Below are positions 21,501 to 33,500 of a stretch of DNA of 64,000 bases, piece by piece. The notes under the pieces were generated by a model. It saw only the letters and a program-made list of their open reading frames with translations, ran no database searches and was not told the DNA's origin. Made by a program: the position numbers and the translations under genes. Positions within the stretch are counted from its first letter, which is position 1. The number at the start of each line of letters is the position of its first letter. This DNA is from Dermacentor variabilis. Its lineage: Eukaryota; Arthropoda; Arachnida; Ixodida; Ixodidae. The DNA lies in contig NC_134569.1 of assembly GCF_050947875.1 (NCBI RefSeq), positions 15,083,131 through 15,147,130 of the forward strand, given 5' to 3'.

Positions 21501-24500
21501 ACACGCGTAGTGCGGATGCGAGTGAAAGCAGTCCGACCAGACGTAAAGAGACGGCGGCAGCCAAACGCAGAAAGCGGTTCGAGATGAGGCGAGCGGGCGT
21601 TTGTTATACGTGCCAGAAGCCGGGTCACTTTTCGGCGCAGTGTCCGGAAACAACACCAAAAGTTGTATTTTTTTCAATAGGCAGCACTGACGAGAACATG
21701 AAGCTTCTCGAGCCTTACATGCGAGACCTCCTCGTGAACGGGAAAGAGTGCCGAGTGCTTCGCGATTCCGCAGCTACGATGGATGTAGTTCACCCGTCTT
21801 ACGTAGAACCCCATATGTTCACGGGCGAGTGCGCGTGGATCAAGCAAGCCGTGGAAGCTCATAGCGTGTGTCTGCCCGTAGCAAAGGTGCTTATTGAAGG
21901 ACCTTTCGGAGCGCTTGAGACAGAGGCGGCAGTGTCATCTATGCTGCCACCCCAGTACCCGTACCTATTTTCAAACAGGTCCGATCACCTCCTGCGCGAG
22001 AAGGGACTTTTGTTTGGTGAAGCTAGTGTTCAGGCCTTAACCAGATCGAAGGTTCGGGAGCTCGCTGCAAAGGCGGTAGTTGCGGGGCCGACGTTATCAA
22101 ACAACGAAAAAGGGTCAGAGGCGCAGCAAGCTGATATTCCGAGCACGCCCGAACTGAATAAACTTGAGTCTGTAACGTTAAAGGCGCCAGATACTGGAGA
22201 GGAAAATCCCGATGCGGGAAAGTTAGAAGAGCTATCTACTGATTTGCTCATCGCGCCTACGTCAGACGGACTTGATAGGTTGCTAAAAGTCAGCCGGTCG
22301 GCTTTGATAGCCGAGCAAAAAAAGGATGGCAGCCTGGAAAACGTGCGCTGCAATGTCAAAGAAGGTATCGCCAGGAAAACTGCGCGTTTTGTGGAAAGAG
22401 GGGGAGTCCTGTACCGGAAGTATCTAGACCGCAGAGGAGTGGAGTTCGATCAGCTGGTCGTGCCTCAATGCTATCGTCAGGATCTGTTGCGCTTGTCACA
22501 CGGGGGTTCGTGGTCCGGACACCTAGGAGTTAAGAAAACTAAGGACCGTCTCTTGCAAGAGTACTATTGGCCAGGGTGTTTTCGGGACGCAGACCATTTC
22601 GTGAGGACATGTGACACTTGTCAACGGGTGGGCAAACCAGGGGACAAATCGAGGGCGCCGTTGAAATTGGTACCTATCATTACGGAGCCTTTTAGACGGC
22701 TCGTTATTGATACTGTGGGACCTCTGCCGGTAACAGCCACGGGGTACAGACACATTTTGACTGTGATCTGCCCAGCGACAAAGTTCCCTGAAGCAGTGCC
22801 GCTTAAAGAACTCAGCTCAGTTGAGATAGTTAATGCACTACTGTCCATATTTGCGCGAGTTGGTTTTCCTGCGGAAATCCAATCAGATCAGGGCACAGTG
22901 TTTACTAGCGCTTTGACGACAACTTTTCTCGAAAGGTGTGGGGTAAAGCTGTTACACAGCTCAGTGTACCACCCACAGTCGAATTCCGTTGAGAAGCTCC
23001 ACTCCGTCATGAAGCGCGTGTTGAGAGCGTTGTGTTTTGAACATCGAACTGACTGGGAGCTGTGTCTGCCTGGGGTGATGTTTGCTTTAAGGACCGCGCC
23101 GCATGCGGCTACGGGGTTTTCGCCAGCTGAACTGGTGTACGGTCGCTCGCTTCGATCTCCGCTTCGCATGCTTCGAGAATCATGGGAAGGTAGGGGCGAC
23201 GACCCAGTCGTGGTGGAGTACGTGCTTAAGCTCCTCGAACGCTTAAGAAGGGCACAGGAGTTGTCAGGTGAAGCAATGACAAAGGCCCAGCAGAGGGCCA
23301 AGGTTTATTATGATCGGACAGCCAGGGCCCGTCGTTTTGAGGTTGGCGATGAGGTCATGATATTGCGCACATCGCTAAACAACAAACTAGACGTGCAGTG
23401 GGAGGGCCCAGCACGAATTGTTCAGAAACTGTCGGACGTTAACTACGTGGTAAGTCTGCCAGGAAAGCGGAAAGCACAGCAAGTTTACCACTGTAATCTG
23501 CTCAAACCTTATAGACAAAGGGAAGCAGTGGTGTGCATGATGGTAAACGTTCCTGAAGAGCTTCCGGTCGAGCTTCCAGGACTAGGCTCAGTGACGAACA
23601 GGGAAGACACCGGTCAAGTCATTAGTGACCTTATCAGTAAAGCACCGCTGTCGCCCGAGCAGAAAACCGAACTACACCAGCTATTACAAGAGTTTCAAGG
23701 TCTGTTCTCTGAGAGGCCTGGTAGGACTTCTGTACTTACTCATGATATTGAACTTACCTCCCCAGAGCCAGTACGATCCAAGGCGTATCGGGTGTCACCC
23801 CGCCAGAGCGATATTATGGAGGCTGAGGTAAAGAAAATGCTACAGCTCGGTGTTATTGAGGCAGGTGAGAGTGATTATACCTCCCCTTTGATTTTAGTTG
23901 AGGTACCGGGCAAGGAACCTCGTCCTTGCGTCGACTACCGCAGGCTTAATTCCATCACTAAGGATCAAATTTATCCGATCCCTAACATCGAGGAGCGCCT
24001 TGAGAAAGTTAGTAGCGCTCAGTTTATTTCCACCCTAGATCTTGTCAGGGGTTATTGGCAGGTTCCACTTACAGAAGAGGCTAGTAGGTATGCGGCGTTC
24101 ATTTCACCAATGGGAACATTCCGTCCTAAAGTGTTGAGTTTTGGTTTGAAGAACGCGCCATACTGTTTTTCAAGTCTCATGGATAAAGTGTTGCGGGGAC
24201 AGCAAGAATTCGCTTTACCGTATCTAGACGACGTAGCGATATTCTCCGCATCCTGGTCTGAGCATATGACACACTTGCGGGCAGTGCTAACCCGCCTGCG
24301 CGAAGCGGGCTTGACAGTCAAGGCTCCTAAGTGCCAGTTAGCACAGGCCGAGGTTGTCTACCTCGGTCACGTGATTGGTCAGGGTCGTCGCCGCCCCTCT
24401 GAAATAAAAGTGGCCGCTGTGCGAGACTTTCCGCAACCGCGCACCAAGACCGATATTCGGTCGTTCTTGGGTGTCGCCGGCTACTATCAGAGGTACATCC

Positions 24501-27500
24501 CTAGGTACTCTGATATCGCGGCTCCCCTGACGGATGCTCTAAGAAAGACAGAGCCTCAAACAGTCGTCTGGGACGAGTCCAAGGAAAGAGCTTTTAGCGC
24601 CCTAAAGAGTGCCCTAACAAGCCAGCCTGTGCTACGATCGCCAGACTATACAAAAGGGTTCATTGTTCAGTGCGATGCTAGTGAGCGAGGCATGGGCGTT
24701 GTACTGTGCCAACGGGAAAATGGAAAAGTAGAACACCCCGTCCTGTATGCTAGTCGTAAGCTGTCCAGTCGTGAGCAGGCGTATAGCGCCACCGAGAAAG
24801 AGTGTGCGTGTCTCGTGTGGGCCGTTCAGAAATTGTCATGCTATCTAGCCGGCTCGAGGTTTATCATTGAGACGGATCACTGCCCTCTCCAATGGCTGCA
24901 GACCATCTCTCCCAAAAATGGCCGCCTCCTGCGCTGGAGCCTCGCTTTACAACAATATTCCTTTGAGGTGCGTTACAAAAAGGGGAGTCTCAACGGTAAC
25001 GCCGATGGCTTAAGTCGAAGCCCCTAACGTAGGAATCAGCCTCAAAATTGTTTGTTACTGATGTTTTTCTTCCTGAGGCAGGATTTTTTTTAACATATTG
25101 CTTTTGTTTAGTGTTTCAAAGTGATGATATGCTTTCTAGTGCAATTTTTCAATTTGTGGACACGTTCTGAGTGATGCTAGACTACTGTAAGGAACTAGGC
25201 AGTGGTATAAAAAGGGGAAAGAGCCTGGCAGGGCTTAGTGAGGGTTGTGCCGTGCTTGCTGACTGAGCGGTTGAGTTTTCAGCGTAGTTCTAACGCTTGC
25301 CGGGAACGAGAACAAAAATGTGAACTCTCCCGAAGTCACTTTGCAGTGTCCCGTGCGAACCTGAACGAGAGAACGAGGCCTTCTCTGTGCGCTGCGCTCA
25401 AGAAACGTCAAGGGACGCCCGACTTCGGTTATGAGCATCATCGAGCGACATCCCTCCGGACAGCGGATGCAGTCCCCTGTCCATCGGGATCTCCTTCCCC
25501 CGGCGGGGCGGTCTGTTGCGTTTCGCCTGCGACACGTGATTTTGCCGGCGCGACTGCGGCGGGGCGGCAGACATTTTGGCCCGATCGTCGTCGCCGCAAC
25601 ACTCATCGCCAGGTGTTTCCAGGCGCGTCTGCGGCGATGCGACCGCCTAGGGATCCTCCTCGCATTCCAGTTATTGGGCCCGAAACAGGCGATGCCAAAG
25701 CAGGGATCTCGTTCCAGTCATTGTGCCCGAAACAGGCGATGCCAAAGCAGGGACCATCTTCTCGTTACAGTCATTGTGTCCGACCGGCAGCGCCACGACA
25801 GGGTGCTACGAGATCGTGCGCAGCGCCACGACAGGGTGCTACGAGATCGTGCGCAGCGCCACGACAGTGTGCGTCACCATTAGCCCATTGTACATTCACG
25901 TGCTCGTCTTTTGAGGGGTTCCTTCTTGCCCTCAACTGCGAGAGTATAAAAACAGCTGCCCCCGGACGCCAAAAGGAGGGCTCCGATTTCTTCAGTTGAG
26001 TGAAGTGCTCTCCCGTCTCTCTACTACGGTCAAACCTGACCGCCAACTCTTTGCGATGTTAAAATAAACAAGTTGTTTCGTTGTTACCAGTCGACTCATG
26101 CTTTGCCGGGACCTTCGGATGCTTCGAGTTGTACCCCAGGCCGCCAGGCCAACGCTACCCTTGGGGCTTGCGACCCAGGTACAACCACGGGCGTCAGCGC
26201 CGAGTTCCCCACAGATCGTACCAGCAGTCCGGATCCAAACAGCCCCCATCGGAATGCGGCTGCCGTGGCCGGGATTCGATCCCGCGACCGATGCTCTAGC
26301 AAGCGTTCATTCAGACAGCGCCCGGTTTGGCCAATATAGCATTTCCCACAGGCGAGGGGAATACTATACACAACACCGACGCCACATTCGAGGGCTTTGG
26401 TGTGCTTATAGGGCTCTACGTCAGGGCGTTTTAGCGGACGTGCATCTTTTCTCTGCCTGCGCCTACCACCAACTCCTACCTTGCGAATCTGGCTCTCTAC
26501 CACCGAGGCCACGATTTCTCCGTGGAACCCAGCAAAAAACAAAGAACTGCATCCGCTCTGTTCTAGAGAAGCATGCAAACATCAAGTTCGTGACAGCGGC
26601 GACGCCCAGCTAAGGCATCTGGAGAAGGCTGGGTTCCCCGGAGAAATCGTGGCCTCGGTGGTAGAGAGCAGATTCGCGAGGTAAAGGTTGGTGGGAGGCA
26701 CAGGCTGAAAAAAGACGCACGCCCGGTAAAGCGCCCTGTCGTAGTGCCCTATTGGCACCAGGTTTCTCACCGCCTCAAGAAGGTTGGTGACAGGTGCGGG
26801 GTGCGTGTTGTGTTTTCAGCACCGGAAAAGCTGGGACGAATATGTCGCCTAGTAAACGAATCCCAGAAGAAGCCAGCCTGCAAAATAAAGTACACCAAAG
26901 CCCTCGTTGAATGTGGCGTCAGTGTTGTGTATAGTATTCCCCTCGCCTGTGGGAAATGCTATATTGGCCAAACCGGGCGCTGTCTGAATGAACGCTTGCT
27001 AGAGCATCGCAGGAATGCTACTTCACTAAGTGGCACTCGTCATTTAGCCGACCACATTTGCCGTTGCTCGCACAAGCCAGCATGCAAGGCGTTTTTCGAA
27101 CAAACACGTGTGTTGCACAAATATAGCAATCAGAAAAACCAGGAAATTTTTGAAGCATTTTGTATCTCCAATGAAAACGATTACTGTGTCAGTGCTCCTT
27201 CTGTTGTACTCGGGAAAAAAAGAACTTGATTATCTCAGGGCAAACGAGTGTGTCAAATCAGCTAGGTAGGGCGGGAGATGAGCAAGATTGTACTGAGTGA
27301 TGTAAAAAAGAGAGCGAAAGGGTTTTTCCACCTTTTTCTCACTTTTTGCTTTTATTCCTGTCTTATTTTGGTTTGACACTTCTGATGACTGTTGCCTAGA
27401 CCAAGGAAATATTTTTGGGTGGTCCTGCGCTCTAGCAGCCCCCCTCCCTCCTCCTGTGTACATAAAGCCCTGTTTTCCATGAATAAAATTCAGTTCAAGT

Positions 27501-30500
27501 CCGGCATTCGTGTTGTCTTTCTCTTTTCGTTCGTGTTCAATTGTGCGCTGGATCAATGTTTCATAATGGTGGGTTGAGATTGCTTCTTCCAGCACATTCA
27601 GCTAGCATGCTGCAAAGCACAAGTCAAGTACTAACAGTACGCATGTGTTAGGCTAACAGCAGACTGCCCTACACTCTTCTATGAGTTTCTTAGCGTACAT
27701 GCACTTCTGCAAATTTAGCTGACAGAAAACAAACCAAAAATGGGAACATTCCTGAAAATAGCCAGTCAAGAATACAACTCTTAGCTATAAAAGCAGGCGC
27801 AACGAGAACTGCACACACCAAACTGTGAGGAAAGATCTCTCATCTGAAAGCGCATGGGACGCCGATCAGGGCGGAACAGGTGCCGGTAAACGCATTGGGC
27901 CCCAAACAGCCAGGCGTCACTGTCATCCGTCACGACCCCATGGCTGAGCCCATGCTGTTCCAGCCACGCGCATTGGGCTTCTGCCTCCCCAGGGCTCACC
28001 ACGTACGGCTGGCCCAGCAGTGCAAGGAGCTCCTGCAGCAAAACAGGCAGCGGAGCCATGTCAATCAACAGGAGCTGTGAATAACTGTAAAAGGGCAAGG
28101 AAGTGTTCATGCTCAAATAGGTAGACTGTGGAGTTTTGCTGCTGAAACGACACCACATCTCATAATCTTGAAGGCCATGCTCTTAGTGTACTGTGATGTT
28201 GCCACTTATCCTCATACAAGTGGAACGGATTGCATTTGATCTTTAGTGCATAAAAAAACTGGGCTTTACTGAAATAAATTTCAAGCATGAAAGGCATGGT
28301 GTCATTAGGTGCACATAGTGCCATCACGAATCACATAACAAAAAAGAGATGGCGATGATGAAAACAGGAGCATGCTCGTGCAACAACACAGCAGATGTAA
28401 AGGAAAAGAACAAAATCCACTGAGTACTCTTGCTCTAAACTCTGGAGTGGAGCTATGGCACCATTGTGGTGAAGAAGCCGGTGAAGAGATGTGACAGCAG
28501 CAAAAGAAGCTGCCTGTTAGACTCGAAATGGCCTTAGGCGAAAAATAAGACACCAACAAGAAACGAGACACAGAGAGACCGCTGTCCTTGTCTTATTTTG
28601 CTCCTAAAACCATCTCTAGCCATGAACCAACTAGCCCGACAACAAAAATTACTGCCTGTTAGACTAAGGGTCAGGGCTCAGTTTGCCTCTGCCTGGGGCT
28701 TGCTCCTGGAGCCTGCCGCTCTATGTCCCAAGCTGGTGCACATTTTCAGAGTGTCTAATGGGGTGCCGAATCCAACCTCTTGGCTCCTGTTGTGAATACC
28801 TGGTGTTCCGACTCAAGTTCCAAGATCCCGACCAACCACATCTCCGATTAACCCTTTGAGGGTCGATTCTTTCTATTGCAGATTCCAATTCTTCTGAGGG
28901 ACCTATTTCGAAAAAAATTTACCGTAATTTTTCTAGGGTGACCTTAAAGTGAGAAAAAAATATTTTGCGTTGGTATATATGTACTGTTTGTTCATGAATA
29001 ACATCAATGAAAAAGGAAATAAACTTATAAGAATTACAAATTTGGTGCATTCTTATACACACAAGGCTTAGAAAATGTGCACATGAGAATATTTCGCAAG
29101 TGTCAAATGTTCCTGCTCTTAGACTAATATTTACGTCCATAGCGTAATCGAACTGCGCAGGTGAGCAGACTCAAGAAAACTGTGTGGTTGTGTGCCCGTC
29201 AAAAAAGCAAAATGTGTGGCAAACTTCCGCTAATCTTCATCTTATCACCAACCAGAGGCAATTAGTTTTCGCGAGTCTCCAAAAAAAAGAAAACAAAAGG
29301 AAATGCATGCACGGCGGTAACCTTCCTATGTGCACCCTTGTGAGCATTAAACGAGCGAGAAACAGGCGGTTACCCTTTGAGTGATTAGTAACGAGATAGC
29401 CATCAGTTTTGCGAGCGCAAGAAACCGAAACCGCCCGCGGAACAAAACGCAAACCACCGCACGCCCGCGCGCGCGTCAATACGCGAGCGATAGTATATAG
29501 ACGTGTCGGAGCAAACTAGCTCTAAAACAAACCGTGTAACGAAAACCGAGAAAGGGAGGCGCGAGAAAAAAATTCCCTTTATTCCCATGTAGTGGCAGCA
29601 CATGCCAGAAAAGAAAAGGTTGCGCGGAGAAAATTGGTGTGCGTTTTAAACGTACAGACGGCACCGTAAATATGTGGCATAGACTATTTTGGACTTTTTT
29701 GCGGCGGCGTATATTTACATCATTGACACTCAAAGGGTTAAGGCACCTCATTCACAGTGGACATCAATGCCTATGTCGCTCCAGCAGTCCTTTATAATAG
29801 CCAAGACTTGAAGAGACTTAGTATACTTGAAAGAGATTAGATTGATGAGACTTGGACTTAGTACTTAGTACCTATGGCACACATCAGATACGAAAGACTG
29901 TTATGGAAGCAAGGGCAAGCATGCATGTGGGACGCACACCTGACACTCCTTCACAAGCAGGTCATTGAGGCTGGCAGCATGGCGTTGCTGACGGGCAGCT
30001 TCCTGTTCCAGCTCCTGTTCCCTCATGTGCAGCTCACGTTTCTGCATTGAAACATGACACACACACATAAAGAGCAACTCTCAGTTACTTGCCTTTTGAA
30101 GGCTCATAGCCCTGAAATATCATGCGCTTTAAAGCATCAGAGGTTGCTGAACATAGCCGTTAACAGGGAGCTTTAGCTTGGGAGCTCCTATCTAGATACA
30201 TGGGAATGGAGGTATCATTTTTATCAGCAACTACTGCACCGCTTGTGATGAGATTTGTCGCATCTAAAAGAAAAACTTAAATCTAGTGACTGTAGAAAGC
30301 AAACACTTCATATAAGCTGCCAGTTTCTTTCTCTTTTTAATTCTTTAACGTCGTAAAAAAATAAATAAAACTCAGCTATCAAGTTTACAACTCTGCAACT
30401 CTGTTACAACTGAACCTAATAATACATCTAAAGCATACAAAATTGACATATTATACACTGCTGTGAAATATATTACAAATTTGCTAGTAGGACTTCTGAA

Positions 30501-33500
30501 AAACCCTCATAAACATTATGACAATTTCATGTATACTGTAAATTGAATATCAAATTTGTCTGCTTTAGAAGCTCAAACATATGCAGCTTACAGGACTGCA
30601 ATATTTGCTTTTGATGCAGAGTTACAGATCTGTAAACTGCATGCTTCATTTCTTTTTAAGCTTACTAATTTTTGGGAATTGTAAATAATTCTAGGCCTTA
30701 AATCCAAATTCTGCTTCCTACATTCGCAAGAACTTAACTTTCGTTCACAACTGCGCTAAATTTCATTAAAATCATTGAGCGGTTTTCTCACAAAAGCATT
30801 TCTGCGTTATACATGAACTTGAATAGGCAGCATCGGAGTTTGCCCCGAGCTAAAGCTTCCTCTTAAGATCTAAAACACTAAAACATATCATTTCAGTTTA
30901 AAGGTACCACTAAATATAAATACAAGATGTAGAGGCAACAACCTCCCCTCTCCACCATTTATTTACTTGTTTGCTACTCATAATCTGGCCCAGCATCTCT
31001 ACCCATGCAGCGCTTTAGTTCCACTATATGTATACGATCAAATTTCTTAAAAATCGCCAGCAAAAGATAGTCACACTATCTGCCTTGCAATAGATAGCGT
31101 TATTCCACCCCTCCAGGTGGATTGCTGGAAGAGGACATTCCTATCATGATAAATCACAATGTCAGGGTAGATAATTAAAGAAGTTTCACTCAATTAAAAC
31201 TCAGTTATTGACACTAAAGCAGACATTTGAAGTGCAGAAATGAGGTCGGGCAACAATGAAGTCATATCCACTAAGAAGTTCCAAGATTATATATACTAAC
31301 GCCAAGATATCTGTCCCAAAATCTGCTTAAAAACGGATTGGCTGTTTGGCACATGCAGTATAATGCAGTACAAGGTCCAGTTCATTTCCATGTCCGAACG
31401 TTCCTGCCTTAAATGAAAACAAAAGTTAAAAATATTTTTCACGAGGCAGGGCCACAAGGAAGTTGTAGCATGTTGAGCTTACAATGGTGTTATCACAACC
31501 AATACTTGTGCAAGCAGATAGGAAGCTGCCCTCCTCACCTCTTCTTCAGTTCTAGGAGGCTTCCAGAAGCTGCTGCTGCTACTGCCACCACCACTACCTG
31601 TAGGTTGTTCACCGGTGTGCTTTTCTTGCTGCTCGGACAAGGAGGCTTGAATAGCTGCTAGAAGTTCTTCATCTTTTTCTTCCTCGTCCTCTTCCGAGAG
31701 CACAATGTCACTAGCCTCTTCCAATGACTTAGACTTCCTTGCGATATTGGAAGAGCTCATTTTCTCATCCTGTGTTTCCGACAAATTTGAGGCAGAACCA
31801 TTATCTTCTTGTTCAGCTAAGAGTTCTTGCTTGCTCTCCAACCAATTTGAGGCAGAACCATTATCTTCTTGTTCAGCTGAGAGTTCTCGCTTGCTCTCAC
31901 TTTTGTCCTCGTCACCTGGTACTCCTGCTGGCTCCATAGATGCTACCACAGGGCCTTCACCCTTAGCTGCAGACATTGCGGGAGCTGGCGAATCTTGGGC
32001 CAATGATGGCAGTGCTGAACCAATGCTTGCGCCGTCTTCGCTCCTTTCAGGTAGCCTGCATGTTCGATTGCCTGCCGCTGGAGTGTCCACTGCATTTGGC
32101 TGAGCACAATTACTAGCCTGCTTTGCATAAGTTGCAAGGTGATCTTTTTGACTACTGTCCCTGTTTTCTGACTCGTCTGGTTCATCTGTCAAGTCCACCA
32201 CCCTCCTAAAATGAGACCGGATAGTTCTGGAGTGTGCTTCACTAGTCTGGGTACATGTAAAATTTTTGTCTGTTGCAGAACTCTCTTGCATAGCCTTGTT
32301 TGGAGAGCACTCTTCAGACAGCCACTTTAAAACAGCGGGGTCTTGAGCTGATAAAGATGGGCTTTTGTTAACAGCCTGGCTTGAACCAGCACTGTGCTCT
32401 TCTACTTGCGGGCTGGCTGTCTTCCAATCCTTTATTGGACTTTCTTCTGCAAAGATAATAATAAAACAAGAGCTAAACAAAAGGAAAAACTATGAACATA
32501 AGAGAACTACTGCCTAGATTCGTGTAAGGGCAACAGCCCCAACTTTGCAGCCCAAATATTGGGGGGAAAAATTCCAATGCAGAAGCAATCGCATTCGGTG
32601 CCCCAGTGCCACACACGCACATTGTCGAATGATTGTGCGCTGCATACGTTCGCATGCCACTACTAGATGGCGAGAGCTGTGCGTTGAGCTCTGATGCAAT
32701 GGTACATCCAGGGATTCGGGGTGTGCGCATGTCACCAGCTGTGCTGGCACCATTTTGACAAAAAGGTTCGGTCTCGTGCAAGGGCAGCATCTCGTCAAAA
32801 ATGTGAAAGTGCAGCCCTTACATGAGTCTACAGGGTACTTCCACATATTTCTATGCTGCACCTTACTACTTCATGGCCTTAATTTTTCTACAAAAATGCC
32901 CTGAAGTGGGATTACTTACATTTATGCATAACCATTCATTTAAGACGAAATGAAAGCAATGCCTGAATTTGTTCTTACAGTCCCAATGTGGACACTCCTT
33001 TTTTTTTTTTTCTTCCAGGTATTCATTTGAAAACAGTGGTCTGATCTGTACCTCCTGAATCCAGGAGAATATAAAAACTGAAATCAAATCCTAAAGTCTG
33101 TTCCACCTCTTAGAATTCATAATTACCTGTTTAACTGCTGCATTTAGTATTTTAGCCCATTACTATTGTTAATGCTCATTTGGAGCAATAGGGTAATTAA
33201 TAGACAAAACATTAACGTATATAAGTTTTTAAAACAAATGACGTTCTCTATACTCAATACATGTACATGTCTGTGAAAACTGCATCCTTATATTAGCATG
33301 CACTGACATTGGTTTGAACAAATCAACTGTCAAGTGGTGATTTATGAAATATTGCAAGAGAAACACTTTAACAGTAAAATGGAAGTGAATTTATGTTCAT
33401 TTTTTAATTCTGCTTGAGAGAATAGCATGCTTTCCTGTTGCTAGCATGTTTCACAAGTGATATTCGTGGAAATACATTGTTCCCATTTAGCCACTTCAAA

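Larger units (their letters stand above)
19502..26241 (+). mobile_element. Intact Gmr1-like Ty3/Gypsy LTR retrotransposon
   Basis: A complete 6.74-kb element: LTRs 19502-20230 and 25514-26241, primer-binding site at 20233, one Gag-Pol frame (20585-25027), 3' UTR and purine-rich tract (CGGCGGGGCGG) before the 3' LTR. The target duplication is GCCC (19498-19501 and 26242-26245), inside a Ruka SINE. By eye the LTRs differ by little more than one deleted G near the 3' end, so the insertion is young. Domain order is Gag, protease, integrase, reverse transcriptase, RNase H. Integrase before RT is the Gmr1 arrangement, unlike ordinary Gypsy elements. No envelope frame is present. Confidence 0.93.
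17381..27818 (-). other. XPG intron 8 (10.4 kb) with three-layer transposon nest
   Basis: A GT-AG intron. The first ~1.5 kb on the left (17381-18870) shows no gene or clear repeat. The rest is a Penelope-like pair split by Ruka and a Gypsy element (listed separately). The stretch 27591-27818 is ordinary intron. Confidence 0.75.

Noticed and set aside
25238..25999. 253-codon frame running from the element's 3' UTR into the 3' LTR
   Set aside because: Composition is arginine-rich and it crosses the LTR boundary with no domain. I treat it as chance and keep only the TATA-like box as a finding.
27382..27409. Fully formed hammerhead ribozyme in the plus Penelope copy
   Set aside because: CTGATGA and GAAA are present, but the sequence between them does not form a convincing stem II by eye; kept only as a candidate.
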